Source: Polytrichum commune (lineage: Eukaryota; Streptophyta; Polytrichopsida; Polytrichales; Polytrichaceae). From it: a stretch of DNA of 64,000 nt. Every line of letters starts with the position of its first letter. Within the stretch, counting starts at the first letter, position 1. The position numbers and the translations under genes were made by a program. The stretch is from contig OX485803.1 in assembly GCA_950295325.1 (NCBI GenBank), forward strand, positions 71,377,554-71,441,553, in the 5' to 3' direction. Of this stretch, positions 23,201 through 34,424 are shown piece after piece. A model generated the notes under the pieces. The model saw nothing but the letters and a program-made list of their open reading frames with translations. It ran no database searches and was not told the origin of the DNA.

Positions 23201-25797
23201 AGAGGAACTGTTGACAGATCACTTTCAAAACTAAAAGAATTCTGTGTAGCTAAGAGTACCTGGAACAAGACGGGGAATGTTCTTGCACAGAATGGGCTCA
23301 CGGAAGACAGTGCCTGCCACGTAAAAAGTATATTCAAATCATGTTGTAGCCGTTGTGGGAGAACCAGCATTTACCTCTGCATGTTTCCATTAATTCTTCT
23401 ACTCTCTATCAACTTGACAACATTTGCACTCCTGTGAAACACATGAGTAATATCTAAATCCATCTTATCATACATGTGTATGAATCCAGGAGTGATAGCA
23501 GATGAGTCTTTTCTAATGATCAGTCTTGAACAGCCTGACCTTGACCAGGCAGATTATGAAAGCTAAAGATACCTAGACCTTCACAACCATCTAAATCTCC
23601 TTGGCTTCAAAGGCTTGAAGTTACCATTCAAGATATTCCTGATAGTTCCATTTGGACTCTTCCACATCTTCTTGAGACCAAACTCCTTCATGCGTGTTTC
23701 ATCTGACATTCATATTCAGAGTCCGTGAGTAATCAATTTCAATAACCAGCTAGAAATTCACAAGGCTCTCAAAACTTGTATAAATTGGAGTCCTCTGTGC
23801 ACAACACCTTGTTGGTGTCTGCATCATGAAGGGCTACATATATGAGCAGGAATTAAGACAGGACTAGAAACCCATCCAACACAATCTGGTCAATTGACTC
23901 AAAATATGTTACAACATGAAAAATTACAAATACTGAAAGATGTAAGGTAAGGAACAAAACAAAACCAACCAGGAGTAATGGTTGCACACTTCACAGCAAC
24001 ATTGTACCTGCATCAAATATTGAACACAATGTCCCACAGAATCAGTAGATATGTCAAGACTCATGTGACCATCATGCCACAAGTCTGCAAAAGAGGTTGT
24101 AAACGATCTCAATGGCAATCTGTTGTATGCTTAGCAAGACTATATACACAAGGACCACCTCAAATTACCAACCGATCCAAAACATCTTCAGTAAATGTAA
24201 TTCAAATAAACTGTTTTCTCCTATGAACATGTCACCATACTTGAGGGTGGCTTCAGCACTTTCAACAGTCACTCTGTCATCTGTGGCATCTCTATTCAAA
24301 ATTCCCAGATCGTAGTACTTCAAATCCACATCCACAAATGGGAGCACCAGCTGCACAAATATCATCATATGGTCAGAAAACATCATTGTCACCAACAGGC
24401 ACCTTTCCACCAATACAAAGACATCTGGAGATATAATTCTGCTATTTTTTAGTATCTCAATCTTCATATATGCAACCTGACTTGAACTTCATGTGGACCC
24501 TGTACATAATGTCTTTATCTTCAGATTTGCATTCCAACTCAACCTGGTGATAAAAATGCACAGGAAACCTAGACCTGGTTTGCAGCAACCAAATAAGAGA
24601 GAAAGGCATGTTATGACCAGTGCAGTGGAGCAGAATAGGATGCTCACCTTCTCTTTGATCATTTGCCAGATTATTCTGGTCATTTCATCACCTGCCCAAT
24701 TATCACATCATTGCTGTAAGAACTATTACCTTCAACACTTGTCATACCAAATAACGATAGTCCGAAGGGATGAAATGGAGAGCACTAATACAGACTTAAA
24801 CGTGGATCTTCACAAATGAAACATCACCATTCCCACTTAGTTTTCATCAACTAAATAGAAAAGGTGTGTAATTAAAACCATGTGTGCAAAAGGACTATAC
24901 ACAAACCATTTCATTCATAAGAGTAGTAAAAATCACTCATAGAATACTAACTTCCAGATTTTCCTGCATTACGCAACAAATTACCAAGAGACTCCAAATC
25001 CTTGAGCAGATTCTTAACTAACTATTAGAAGGTCCATTTCAGCTCAGAAAAAACACAAAACCCGGAAAATCTGAAAGCTACAGCACAACATCCCACGAGA
25101 AACATACGTGATCGCCTAGAGTGGATGCATGTCCTATACAGATATTTTAAGCATTCCTGTAAAAATGGAAACATTTACACGATTGGACTAGATAACCGTC
25201 ACTAAACTCAGAACAGTGCGTGCTCCTATAATATCACTCAAATTCACCATTCGTGTTGGTTGATCACAAAGACACAACTCAATATGCGAGCTCAAGTTAT
25301 GGGAACACGCCTATCTCAACATCACTACATTGGAATCTCCAAAGATAAAAGCGCAATTCACTTCCTCTAGTGCAATGTCAGCCCGATCGCCGCTGAGGAT
25401 GAGCAGGAAGAATTCCATAAAAACAGAGTAAACCTGAAATTCGAAGCTCAATCTTCCAAGAACTACTCAAGATTTTGATAAGAAAGAAGATGCAGTACTC
25501 CAAAAACACAGCGACAGGAGGCTCACCGTCCATCTCCACGATGGGATTTTCGACTTTGATCTTATCGAACGCCATCGCGGCGTAGAACCTGGCCGACGAG
25601 CCGGACGACGACGCAACAAATCTGGACGATTCGGGGGCGCCTAAAACCCCAGCAGTACGTCTCCCGGTGGCCAGAAACGGCGAGAGATCGATGGACAGGC
25701 TCCGAGAGGCGGTCCGGGATGTGGAGCAACGGGTGCGGGTGTGGTGTGCGAGAGGGGAGAGGAGGGCAATTGCGGAGCCCCGCAGCACGGCGAGCAT
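20230..25797 (-). CDS. NADP-dependent isocitrate dehydrogenase, complete, 15 exons
   Basis: Oxidises isocitrate to 2-oxoglutarate and CO2 with reduction of NADP+. Exons read on the minus strand: 25797-25527, 24691-24648, 24350-24241, 24007-23970, 23702-23625, 23313-23260, 23101-23000, 22783-22692, 22531-22428, 22105-22034, 21872-21757, 21322-21288, 21040-20898, 20684-20562, 20323-20230. All 14 introns are GT-AG and the joined frame is 1476 nt (491 aa). Family motifs in order: [70 protein letters not shown], the signature [20 protein letters not shown], and the NADP site [17 protein letters not shown]. Residues 1-74 are an Arg/Ser-rich extension like an organelle transit peptide. Met75 starts [12 protein letters not shown], giving the usual 417-aa cytosolic-length enzyme. 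The last residues are SKL, a PTS1 peroxisomal signal. A paralog lies about 25 kb away on the same strand. Confidence 0.96.
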
Positions 25798-25944
25798 GGC
25801 TATGGCGACGAAGAAAATTCAGGCGGGGTGCCGATGGTGTGCCTTCGTTACAAGTGTTGCGGTAGGTACTTAGGTGTCTCACTTGCCTTGGGCTGGGGCC
25901 TGGACTCAGGTCCTGAACGAGGTCCTGAGTGAGGTGGCGACTGA
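25798..25944 (-). promoter_or_regulatory. Immediate 5' flank of the ICDH gene
   Basis: This GC-richer stretch between the start codon and the MITE-like boundary at 25945 would hold the 5' UTR and proximal promoter. No specific element could be identified; the partial match to the flank of the left-edge paralog ends within a few tens of bases. Confidence 0.35.
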
Positions 25945-27376
25945 GGGCCGCTTTACACACGGACCAAGAGCCGTGACCATGAAAATCTCAGGGCCCTCGA
26001 AGACCATCACCCAAAGGCCGTTCCGTGGGAAATAGAAATCCAATTTTGCAATTGATGGGCCCTCAAGCTTAATTCTGAAGTGAAAGTGGAGCATGTTGTG
26101 AGAAACAACAACATATTTTATGGACACTCCAAAACTGGACGTAGTTCTTAAATCTATCAATTTTCTTACATTTTCATCTCCAGGAGTTTCACCACTAAAA
26201 GGTCCAATCTCCATGTCACTAGGGCTCCCTGTGACCTCAAGAGAAGGTGGAATTCTGACCTTCGGAGCGTCCCATGGGAGAATTCCCTGCCAAGGTGGGG
26301 TCGGGCAGTTGGGTTGTAAAGTGGGCGTAGAGCAACCTACGATGGCTTGGAAAACGGGAGCTGGTGCGGATGAAGGGCGGAAGGACTAAAGGCAGTAAGG
26401 TAGATATGTGTTATTTTGGATATTTTTGTCTTTGCACCTCACTTCTCGTTGGAACATGCAATTAGTGCAAGATGATCAACACATCCAAATTATGCATGTG
26501 CCTAGGAGGTAACCTATAAAGACTTGGCCGTTGATCTCATTCTCTTTGCCTCAAGTCTAAGTGTGGGGATAGGAGTCTAAAATATTTTAGAGACCTCAAA
26601 TTAATATGTCTTTTCTTCATGCTAATCTAGGATGCCAAAATGGTGTTTGTGACCTGGGGGCTGGGGAGGGGGGGGCACTGAAGGTATTTTAGAAACAACG
26701 TGTTATAAAAGATAAGGTATTTAATATTCATTCGAGGTAAAAATTTGAAGAATTCTATATAAATTATAGGGGGCGAATTAATGTTGGAAACCTCTTATTA
26801 AAAAAATAACCATGCAATATAGCATGTGTAATTTTATTACATATAATTTTTAAATTTAGCTTAGCATTGAATAAGGGTATCCTAAGTTAAATACTATGTA
26901 GGCTCAAATGGGATGGATGAAAATTACTTTTATCTAGTTTAATTCTGTAGATAAATTGTGGTTTTAGGGTTTTGGGTGAGCCAAGGGGGTTGGTTGTCTT
27001 GATAGTGGTTTACCAATCCCGTTGTTAAGATGCCAACTCACAATGCACACCCCCCCTGGCTAAAAATTAAAGGCTATTAGAAATTTGTAAGGAAAACAAG
27101 TATTTAATATTGAATGAATTCTAGATTTCTAATCATCAAATAGGGTATTAAAATTTTAAGCTTAGTAGATTTTTTTTTCCTACTTCCTAATATTCTAATT
27201 TCCAAAGATAATACCCCCTTGAAAATAAGTGGTTATCGCAAGTGTCTCCAAAAACTTACTATAAGTGCCCCCCCCCCCGGCTCTAGTGTAAAGTGAAGTG
27301 AGCCTCAACATTTTCCACCAACGAGAGTTAAAATCTCAATGGTCACGGACCCTCAAGCTCTAGTGTAAAATATCCC
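25945..27376. mobile_element. Possible PIF/Harbinger-like element with diverged ends
   Basis: The left end gggccgctttacacacggac, followed by caagagccgtgaccatgaaa, is the same terminus as in the MITEs at 7040 and 13903. At 27336-27376 a degraded complement appears (atggtcacggaccctcaagc, then tctagtgtaaaatatccc). If these are its two ends, the element is about 1.4 kb and abuts the ICDH promoter. The interior shows no transposase. Pairing of the ends is uncertain. Confidence 0.4.
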
Positions 27377-27395
27377 TAGAGTCTGAAGGAAAAAA

Positions 27396-27434
27396 AAAAT
27401 AATCATAATAATCATAATAATCATAATTTTCAAG
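27396..27434. repeat. (AATCAT)n-type simple repeat
   Basis: The phrase aataatcat recurs several times in a row just after a poly-A stretch. Confidence 0.8.
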
Positions 27435-28109
27435 TCCGTGTGTTGTTAACCTCTGCCTTGAATATGTTGATTCTAGTCTCATTAGGTCCACAATGCCAAC
27501 AACTTTGGCTTATAAGGTAGCAATGCCTTCATGTAACGCCTTCCTTTTGACGACATGTATTTTTCACCGTTGAGCAATCAACAAGTGAATGCAACAGTGC
27601 CATTGAGTACGTCATTGTTAAAAGCAATTGATCATATGTAGTATTAAGTACAAAATAGCACTACTTTGGCCATTCATAGTAGTGGTGTAAGAAGCATGCA
27701 AGAACAGTTAAGATTAGGTTAATTAGGCTTGATTACATTCAATTAGGCTTAATTGGATTGAATGTGTATGAATACTTGTAAAAATTTACTTGTAACATGC
27801 ATGGTATTCGTGAAAACATCACATGGCATGTAAAAATGTAAGATATGTTGTTTTCTTGAATCCAATGAAGGCCAGCTTGAATTGGTCTTTGGAGGCAAGT
27901 TTTGTCAACTACACAAGTTTTTGCCAACTACAACTTTTTTCAAAGTTCAGGTGCATTTCACAAGACTAAAAAATAAGTTGGTCTTGAAGAAAAAAAAATG
28001 TCAGATGTGGATGTGATGTTTTCACAAATACTATGTTTTGTGAAAGGAGAAGACATCAATAAAAAGAATTTAAAAGTGAATGAGCTAAAATAATGAGTTT
28101 AATTTTCAA
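27435..28109. other. Intergenic, nothing recognised
   Basis: AT-rich with runs like ttaattaggcttaattgg. No gene. Confidence 0.4.
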
Positions 28110-28305
28110 ATGACAAAGGCCCTTTCAAACGCTAAGTCACAAAATGATCACCTCATTACTAATGAGGATTTTTTCATAACTTTAACTTCCAAATAATTGC
28201 ATACTTTGTTGACATTGTCACTTCATGTATGAAATCCCAATCCACTAATTCCTTACTAAGTGGAAATGAACATGTATTGGATTTTGGGCCTTGAAGTTGA
28301 GGTGC
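28110..28305 (+). repeat. Interspersed repeat family R1, 5' part
   Basis: Shares atgacaaag, ctaagtcacaaaat, taatgaggattttt, gaaatcccaatc and ccttgaagttgaggtgca with 54904-55290 and 62877-63255. It stops at gaggtgca, where a SINE-like tail (gatagatagatagaa) begins; the remaining 3' half seen in other members is absent here. Confidence 0.8.
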
Positions 28306-28480
28306 AGATAGATAGATAGAAACTCCGGTTCCTATTTAAAGGGGCCGGCGTGAATGAAGTGTCCGTTCGTATTGTCAAATGACTCAATGCCTACCAGACA
28401 AGGGGAAATTTGGACAGTACTACTCTCCCCTTCCGGGGATGGACACTATAGTAACCAGAATACAACAATAAAGGTAACCC
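28306..28480 (-). mobile_element. SINE-like 3' segment inserted in R1
   Basis: Its complement matches 62330-62490: shared phrases include ctatagtgtccat, ggggagagtagta, gaacggacac, cacgccggcccc and gagtttctatctatct. The copy is on the opposite strand to the 62-kb one and ends in a GATA-type tail where it joins R1. A tRNA-like head is not attached here. Confidence 0.7.
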
Positions 28481-28549
28481 TCCTTAGTTGTTTAAGCACG
28501 TAGTTGCTGCAGTGTTTGTAGTATAAGTTGTAATTTGTTGTGTTTGGTG

Positions 28550-28700
28550 GTCACCAAGTCATGTTTCCTTGGTTGGTTGAGGGAGGATGTTTAACTACAT
28601 GTAGGCGGTCCGGGTTCGACTCCCGTTGAGTCCGTCTGAGCGTTTAGTGTGTTATACATGACTTGGTGCTGCTAGTGATTTTAAAGGCATGAAAATTGTA
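28550..28700 (+). mobile_element. tRNA-like SINE head with strong box B
   Basis: A box-B-perfect loop (gtccgggttcgactcccgtt) lies about 40 bases downstream of a box-A-like ttggttggttgagggagg. The segment is bounded by ccaagtcatg on the left and catgacttgg on the right (inverted). It cannot be folded into a plausible complete tRNA, so it is read as a SINE promoter. Confidence 0.5.
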
Positions 28701-28822
28701 CCAACCAGCCGGCTCCTACCCGTCTTCTTGAGCTATTGGTGTTAATATTGTTCAATAAATAAAGGATTATATTGTGATCTTTTTCTTATCTTTGTTGTTT
28801 TATTTGTTTGTTTATTTATTTA

Positions 28823-29490
28823 TTATACTGCTGGTATTGCTTGATTATTTTCAATACGTCTTTTATGTAGAAGGATTGAACTAGCATGTTGTATGGCAAT
28901 GGTGTTTATTTCTTTGAATGTATGGTTTATAGAATTTTGAGGTAGTTTGAATGTTTGTTCTAGTTGTTTCATTGACGGGTTGTGTGTGATTCCTCTAGCT
29001 CCAGCCGAGATGACTATAAGTGGGTCTACTTTCCAGCCTTGTTGGGTGATGTCATTAATTAGTGGTTGGTATTTTTGGGTTTTATTGTCAATTGTATCTT
29101 GTGGGAATCTGTCATTTGTGTATGTGAATTCAATAAATTGTACCGTGAGGTTGTCCGTTGGGTGTGGTGGTGGGGTGCTTTGGTGTGGGAGTTCTTTGAT
29201 ACACAGGAGGTCGGGTTTAAATTGTGCGTTGCAGTGGCATCTTTGTTGTTCACATGTACATGGTAGGAGCCATGTGGGGATTGTATTCTCTTGTGGGTTG
29301 TTGTCGAATGTTCCTGCATTCATGAGAATGTAGCATCTTGATTTTTGCGATGATAGGATTAGTTTTCTTAGTTCTCATACTGCTTTGTTATGCCTTTTGG
29401 TTCTTAGGGCATGTATATGGTGTTGGTTGCATTTTAACAGTACATGTAGCCATGTATTTGCATAAGGGGAGTTACAAATTGGGCATGTAA
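28823..29490 (-). other. LINE zinc knuckle and restriction-like endonuclease
   Basis: A CX2C-X9-H-X4-C knuckle (CPICNSPYANTWLHVLLKC, 29425-29490) is followed, from about 29225, by a PD-(D/E)xK-type endonuclease: KPDLLCIKELP, VQFIEFTYTNDRF, KTQKYQPLINDI, QQGWKVDPLIVISAGARG. This is the layout of the C-terminal endonuclease of R2-like and Dualen elements. The frame from 29323 to the stop at 28823 is uninterrupted. Confidence 0.85.
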
Positions 29491-29849
29491 TAGATGGGAA
29501 TCTTTCTATGCCAAAAAATAGTTGTTTTCTAGCATTGCCAATGTATTGTTAAGTTCGGAATTTTAGTATGCATGTTTTTTGTGAGTCTGATATAACAGGG
29601 TTAGACCAGAAATTATTAGATATTTCATTATTTATGTCAGGGTTCATTGTCCATTTGCTAATGTTAGGGAATTGTTCTCACATGGTTTTTAGGTTGTTAA
29701 CTCGGTCATGTTTAGTTATGTATGTTTCGAGGCATCTGACAGGGCCTTTGTCAGGTCGTTTGTTTGGTCCCGGCCAGATGTCTTTTTGGAAGTAGTATGG
29801 TGTGGTATGTGCAAATTCATATGTTTTGGCAACGAATCTGTATCTTTTT

Positions 29850-30285
29850 TTGGCGCCGTGTTTTGCTAATTGGTATGCTTGCTCATTTCCATCAATGTTC
29901 GTGTGTGCTTTTACTTTATATATTGTAGTAGGTTGTGTTCGGTTTTTTAGCATTTCTACCATAGATGTTAATATAGTTTTGTCAGCATGGTTGTTATAGT
30001 GGGTAGGGTGTTTTATTTTAGTGTTAGGTACATATAGACAGTTGAGGCAGTCTGTGAATATATGTGCTGGTTCATTTGTGTATTTGATAGTGATTAATCT
30101 GAGTGTTTTGTGTATGGCCATTAGTTCGGCCCTAAAGCTGGTTTGTAGGCCAGGTAGTCTTTTTGAGATACGTATTTCCGCTTTTCTTGGGTTGTAAATT
30201 CCATAGCCAGCTTTTTCTTTCTTCCAGTGTCTGTCATTGGTTTGTAAGGGTGGGACGAACGAGCCGTCTGTGTAGTAGCTGTATT
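29850..30285 (-). other. LINE RNase H domain, one catalytic residue changed
   Basis: The motifs YTDGSF (first Asp), SFRAELMAIHKTL (Glu), AHIFTDCLNC (second Asp) and IYKVKAHTNIDGNEQAYQLA are in order and spacing of type-I RNase H as found in LINEs. In the last motif the family has GNE-x-AD; this copy has GNEQAY, a tac codon in place of gac, removing the fourth acidic residue. Confidence 0.88.
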
Positions 30286-30519
30286 GTGGTGGGAATTTTA
30301 ATATTGTATTTTTTTCGAAGTTTGGTAATGGTGGTGTGTTTGTGGTTGACGGGTTGATGTGGGGTGGGTAGGGTAATTTGTTCCATTTAGTGTTTTTATT
30401 TACTAGAATATTGTGGGGTGTGGGTGTAGCCTTTTGTATATGGTATTGTGTTATTTGTAGATTTTTTATTACTGTTTTGATTGTGTCTATTTGGTCGGGT
30501 ATACCAATGTTGTGGTTTT

Positions 30520-30900
30520 GGTGGTGGATATAGAAGATGTGTATTGCTAATGGTTCTATACGAGGTTTATTTATGTTTTGGAGGGTTGTTGGTTCGTCAT
30601 ATGTGATGGTGTCTGCATTGAAATGGGCTATTACATGTGTGTCCGGAAATGGTCCGATGTGTGGTGAGTAGTTTTGGTACCAGTTAATGTCCGGTGTGAC
30701 TAGAAGTGTGATGTTGTTTGGGTCGTTTTTAGCTGCTAGTTTTGCCCAGTGTATTGCTTGTTGGGTTGTTTCTTCATTGTGTGGATGGGCATACCCCATT
30801 CCTTTCCATTTATATTGGAAGGCAGTGCCTAGTGATTCAAAGACTTTGTCTCTTGCGAATGGAGAGTAAAATTTAGTAATATGTGTAGAGCATGTTACTG
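30520..30900 (-). other. Extra domain between RT and RNase H, possibly PCIF1-methyltransferase-like
   Basis: The open frame upstream of RNase H contains a compact block: FYSPFARDKVFESLGTAFQY, then AHPHNEETTQQAIHWAKLAA, LLVTPDINWYQNYSPH and a final YDEP. The spacing (D-x-x-F-x-S-L-G...F, then x-P-x-x-E, a helix, and hydrophobic-x-P-x-x-W) recalls the methyltransferase core of PCIF1-type proteins, where the second block would be the NPPF catalytic motif. Here that position reads AHPH, so it would be inactive or altered. This assignment is an inference from pattern only; the domain is otherwise unassigned. Confidence 0.4.
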
Positions 30901-32471
30901 GTGAGGAGAAGTATGAATGTGTGATATTGAATGTTTTAGTGATAGAATCGAGGAGATTTTCTGGGAGAGTGTGTTGTGATGCTTTTAGTGGGTATTTTTT
31001 TGGTTTTTTTGAGTTATATCTTTGATAGAGCCAGACTATTTCTGTTTCAAATGATTGTGGAGGAGGTACTAGACCATGTGTGCTATATTTGTCTGTGTTG
31101 TATTATTGCCATAGCCATTTTAGTCTTGTGGTTGGGATAGTAATGAGGTGTCTTCCGGTGTCTTCATATATATCTGTTAATTCGTTTTGTCTGTGTATTG
31201 TGTTTACTGTAGTGACAATGTTTTTTTCTGGGTTATATTCTATTACTGATATTTGAATGTATGGTATTATCGTAGGTGGTGGTATAAATTTTGGGTCTTT
31301 GGTTTGTATGGGGGCTAGGTGTGTTTGTACGATATTTTTATAGTAGTTGTGTTGCTGTCTTGTGTAGTACTCTTTTAGTAATTTGATGTTGTGTTCGATT
31401 ACTGGAGGTTGGTTTAGTGGAAAGAGTTCACATTGTGGTAGCCATTTGTTATATGTGGTGTTGTTTGGGAGTGACCATTGGCATAGATATGTGTTGATTT
31501 TTTTTTTAATACTTAACTTTGGTTTCGTTTGATTTGTGGTTCAATATAATGTGGATGGGGAATTTGAGAGGGTTATTTTTTATGTTGGGGGGTGGATTAG
31601 GTTGCTGGGGTTGTTGTAGTGGCTATAGGTGTAAGGGGTTTTCTTGTATTCTAAGTGTTAGTTCTCTATTTTTTGATATAAATTTAGCTTTTAGTGTACG
31701 GGCTTGTGGGTGTCTGTTACATGGGTTTATGCAGTTTTGGCTGCAATTTTGCTGGCAGAAAAGTTACTCTGCTATACGTAGTGCAGTTTTTTCAAGTTTT
31801 GTCGGTGTTTTATAGTATATTTGGAAGTCTTTTGGGGACATTAAGTTTGTGCCATTAGGGAGGGAGATGTGTTTTACTTTATATATGTTGTGGGTTAGGA
31901 GTTTATGAAGTAGTTTTAGGGATAGGTCGGGATCTAGTTGTGGTAGTTCGGCTGTGACTTGTGTTCTCCATTCTTGTTCTAGTTCTGTTGTGTGGAGTTG
32001 GAAGTTTGCTTCTATGCTTTTGAGGTGAGCTCCTTTTTTTTTTTTATTAGAAATAGTGTTCGTGTTGTAGGTGATCTTATACAATCTTGGTATTTGATTT
32101 TTTGTATGTCCTCTGTCCCACCGTGTTTTGCTAGTATATGTTGTATGAGCCCTTTGTATATTATTCCTAATCTTCCGGGGTCGTTCAGTGCGTTTCTAAG
32201 TTGTTCGCTAATACATCTTAGATAGGCATTTTTAATGAGAATGTTTCTAATCCAAATAGGTCATGTGGTAGTTGGGTTATTACATTTGCTGTGCATTTGG
32301 GTAGCCCGCAGATTATTTTTTGGATTCCAATTATTTTTTGTCTAATTTTTTGATAGTTGGTAATGAGTATGGAACTGCGTAGAAGCTATAGGCTATACCC
32401 GCTCTGATGACGGTGTCGACCATGCTTATTTTTTGTTTGATTGTAGCTGGGCATTTTGTTAGTTCTTTACA

Positions 32472-33590
32472 TTAGTTTATTATTTTGGCCAGCGTGATGT
32501 GTGTTTGTAGTTTCCATTTTAGTGAGGGTACTAGTTGTATGCCTAAATAGATGTAGGGTTCGTTTTGGTGTAGGATAGGTAGTGGTTGGTTCCTATAGTT
32601 GATGTTTTGGGCTTGGATTTTGGCTTTAAATGTTTTCGATTTTGTTTTTGATTTATTTGGGCATCCTGTGATGGCACATTTTGGCACTCCTAAATCCATT
32701 CCGGCCCAAACACAGTATTTGTCTAATTTGTTTAATTGTGCTTGTATCAATTGAAGATTGCTTGTGATAGCGGCCAAATCGTCTGCGTATGTTGCCGAGC
32801 TGATTGTTAGTTTAGACGTATCAAATGTGTATCCATTGTTTCCTCTTTGTAGCCATCTTAGTAGAGGTTCTAGAAATATTAGAAAGAGGTATGGGCTGAG
32901 TGTGTCGCCTTGTATTGTGCCTCTTTGTATTGGTATAGGTTTTGTCTTACCGAAGTGTTCACCTGTGAATATGGTATTGGAATTAGAATAAATGTTTCCT
33001 ATTAGGGTCACCGCATCTTCTGGGTAGCCTAAGTATTTTGTTATTGCTAACAGCCTTGCGTGGTCGAGGGACCAGAAGGCATTTTTGAAATCGATATATA
33101 ATAGATATATATCTTGGTTTGTAAATCTTGCATTTTCTAGTGCTGCTATGAGGAGTTGGAGTTGTCTAGACGTGCTTCTTTCCGCTCTGAATCCTTCTTG
33201 GCTGTCATGTAGGATTTGGTGTTTTTCCCCATATGTTGATAATATGAATGTTAGGGTGCTTGTAAAGAATTTGTATATTGTGTTTGCGAATGCAATTGGT
33301 CTATGGTTTGATAGTTTTGAGGGGTCTTCTTTTTTATATAAGAGTATGGTTAAGCTTATTTTCCATGATGTTGGGATTTGTTTTTGTTTGTAACAGTGGG
33401 AGAAGAATAAGAAGAGTAGTTTGTGGAAGCTTTCGGGCATATTCTTTATAATTATATTGGGAATTTTATTTGGGCCTGGTGTTTTGTTGTTTGCTAGGTT
33501 TTCAAGGCAGATGTCGTAGGTTTCTCTGTCGAAATATTCATGTATTGGGGTTTGTGGGTTTCCTCTCTTGTCAATGACGAATCCATTTAG
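32472..33590 (-). other. LINE reverse transcriptase domain
   Basis: Conserved RT blocks in order: NLANNKTPGPNKIPN (block 0/1), WKISLTILLYKKEDPS, NHRPIAFANTIYKFFT, SQEGFRAERST, YLLYIDFKNAFWSLDH (first catalytic Asp), PIQRGTIQGDTLSPYLF, and the active-site motif ATYADDLAAI (YADD), followed by YLGIQL. All catalytic Asp residues are present and about 370 codons are open, so this is the best-preserved part of the element. Confidence 0.93.
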
Positions 33591-34424
33591 GTCGTGTCAA
33601 GGGTATTGTCTTACACCACATGTACAGTATGGTGTGTGTTCTGGTTGGTGATAGCATGTTGGTACTGTGGGTCTATTGCTAATGGATTGTTGTTTGTGGA
33701 TTTCGTTGGCTATGTCTACATGATTTGTAAGTATGTTGTTGTGTTCATATGTAATGCAGTCGAGTGGGGGTGTTTCTTGGTTTTTGAAGACTCTTTTGTT
33801 AATTTTCTTTGGACTTTTATCATATAATTGTCTGTATTTGGTAATGGCTTTTTTAATGCATTCTTGGGTGTATTTTGTGGTAATTTTACAGGCATGTATA
33901 TTTGCGGTTTTGGCTATTTGGGCTAGTGTTTTTATCCATTCTTGTTGGTTGGGTTCTTGATTTGGGGGGGTGGGATTGCGACCTGAGTATGGTTGCGTAG
34001 TTCTTCTATTATTGGGTGTGTGAACTAGTTTGGTGAGTTCTTTATTTGGTAGATTGCTTTCCGAATTAAGTGGTAGGTGGAGAGATGTTTTTTTCATTTT
34101 GTTTGTAGTTTTCTTGGTAAAAAACCTCCTTGTTGAGATGTTCTATTTGTGAGGTCTGGGAGGGGTGGTGCACTACATGTGGTTTGGATTTTTACAGAAA
34201 TTTGGTGGATTAGGTGGTCTAGCTTAGTGCATGATGTTTGTCATTGTGCCGTTGTTATTTGGTTGTTGTTTAATGTGTTTGTGAGTTCGTTTATTTGGGG
34301 TGCATTTTCTTCGAAAAAAATTATTTTAAATATTTCGATATTTATTTGTGGGATGGGATTTAGTAGCCTTGGTGGTTTGTCTGTTGTTGTTGGCATACAC
34401 CGGGCTAGTAGTGTATTTGGTGGT

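Noticed and set aside
24236-24241. ICDH exon 3 donor at the GTGACA after AAGTATG
   Set aside because: That choice shifts the frame; the GTATGG donor five bases earlier joins to give LKYNVAVKC as in the family.
28600-28635. Possible tRNA gene (perfect-looking TpsiC loop)
   Set aside because: No acceptor stem or anticodon arm can be paired around it; better explained as a SINE promoter.
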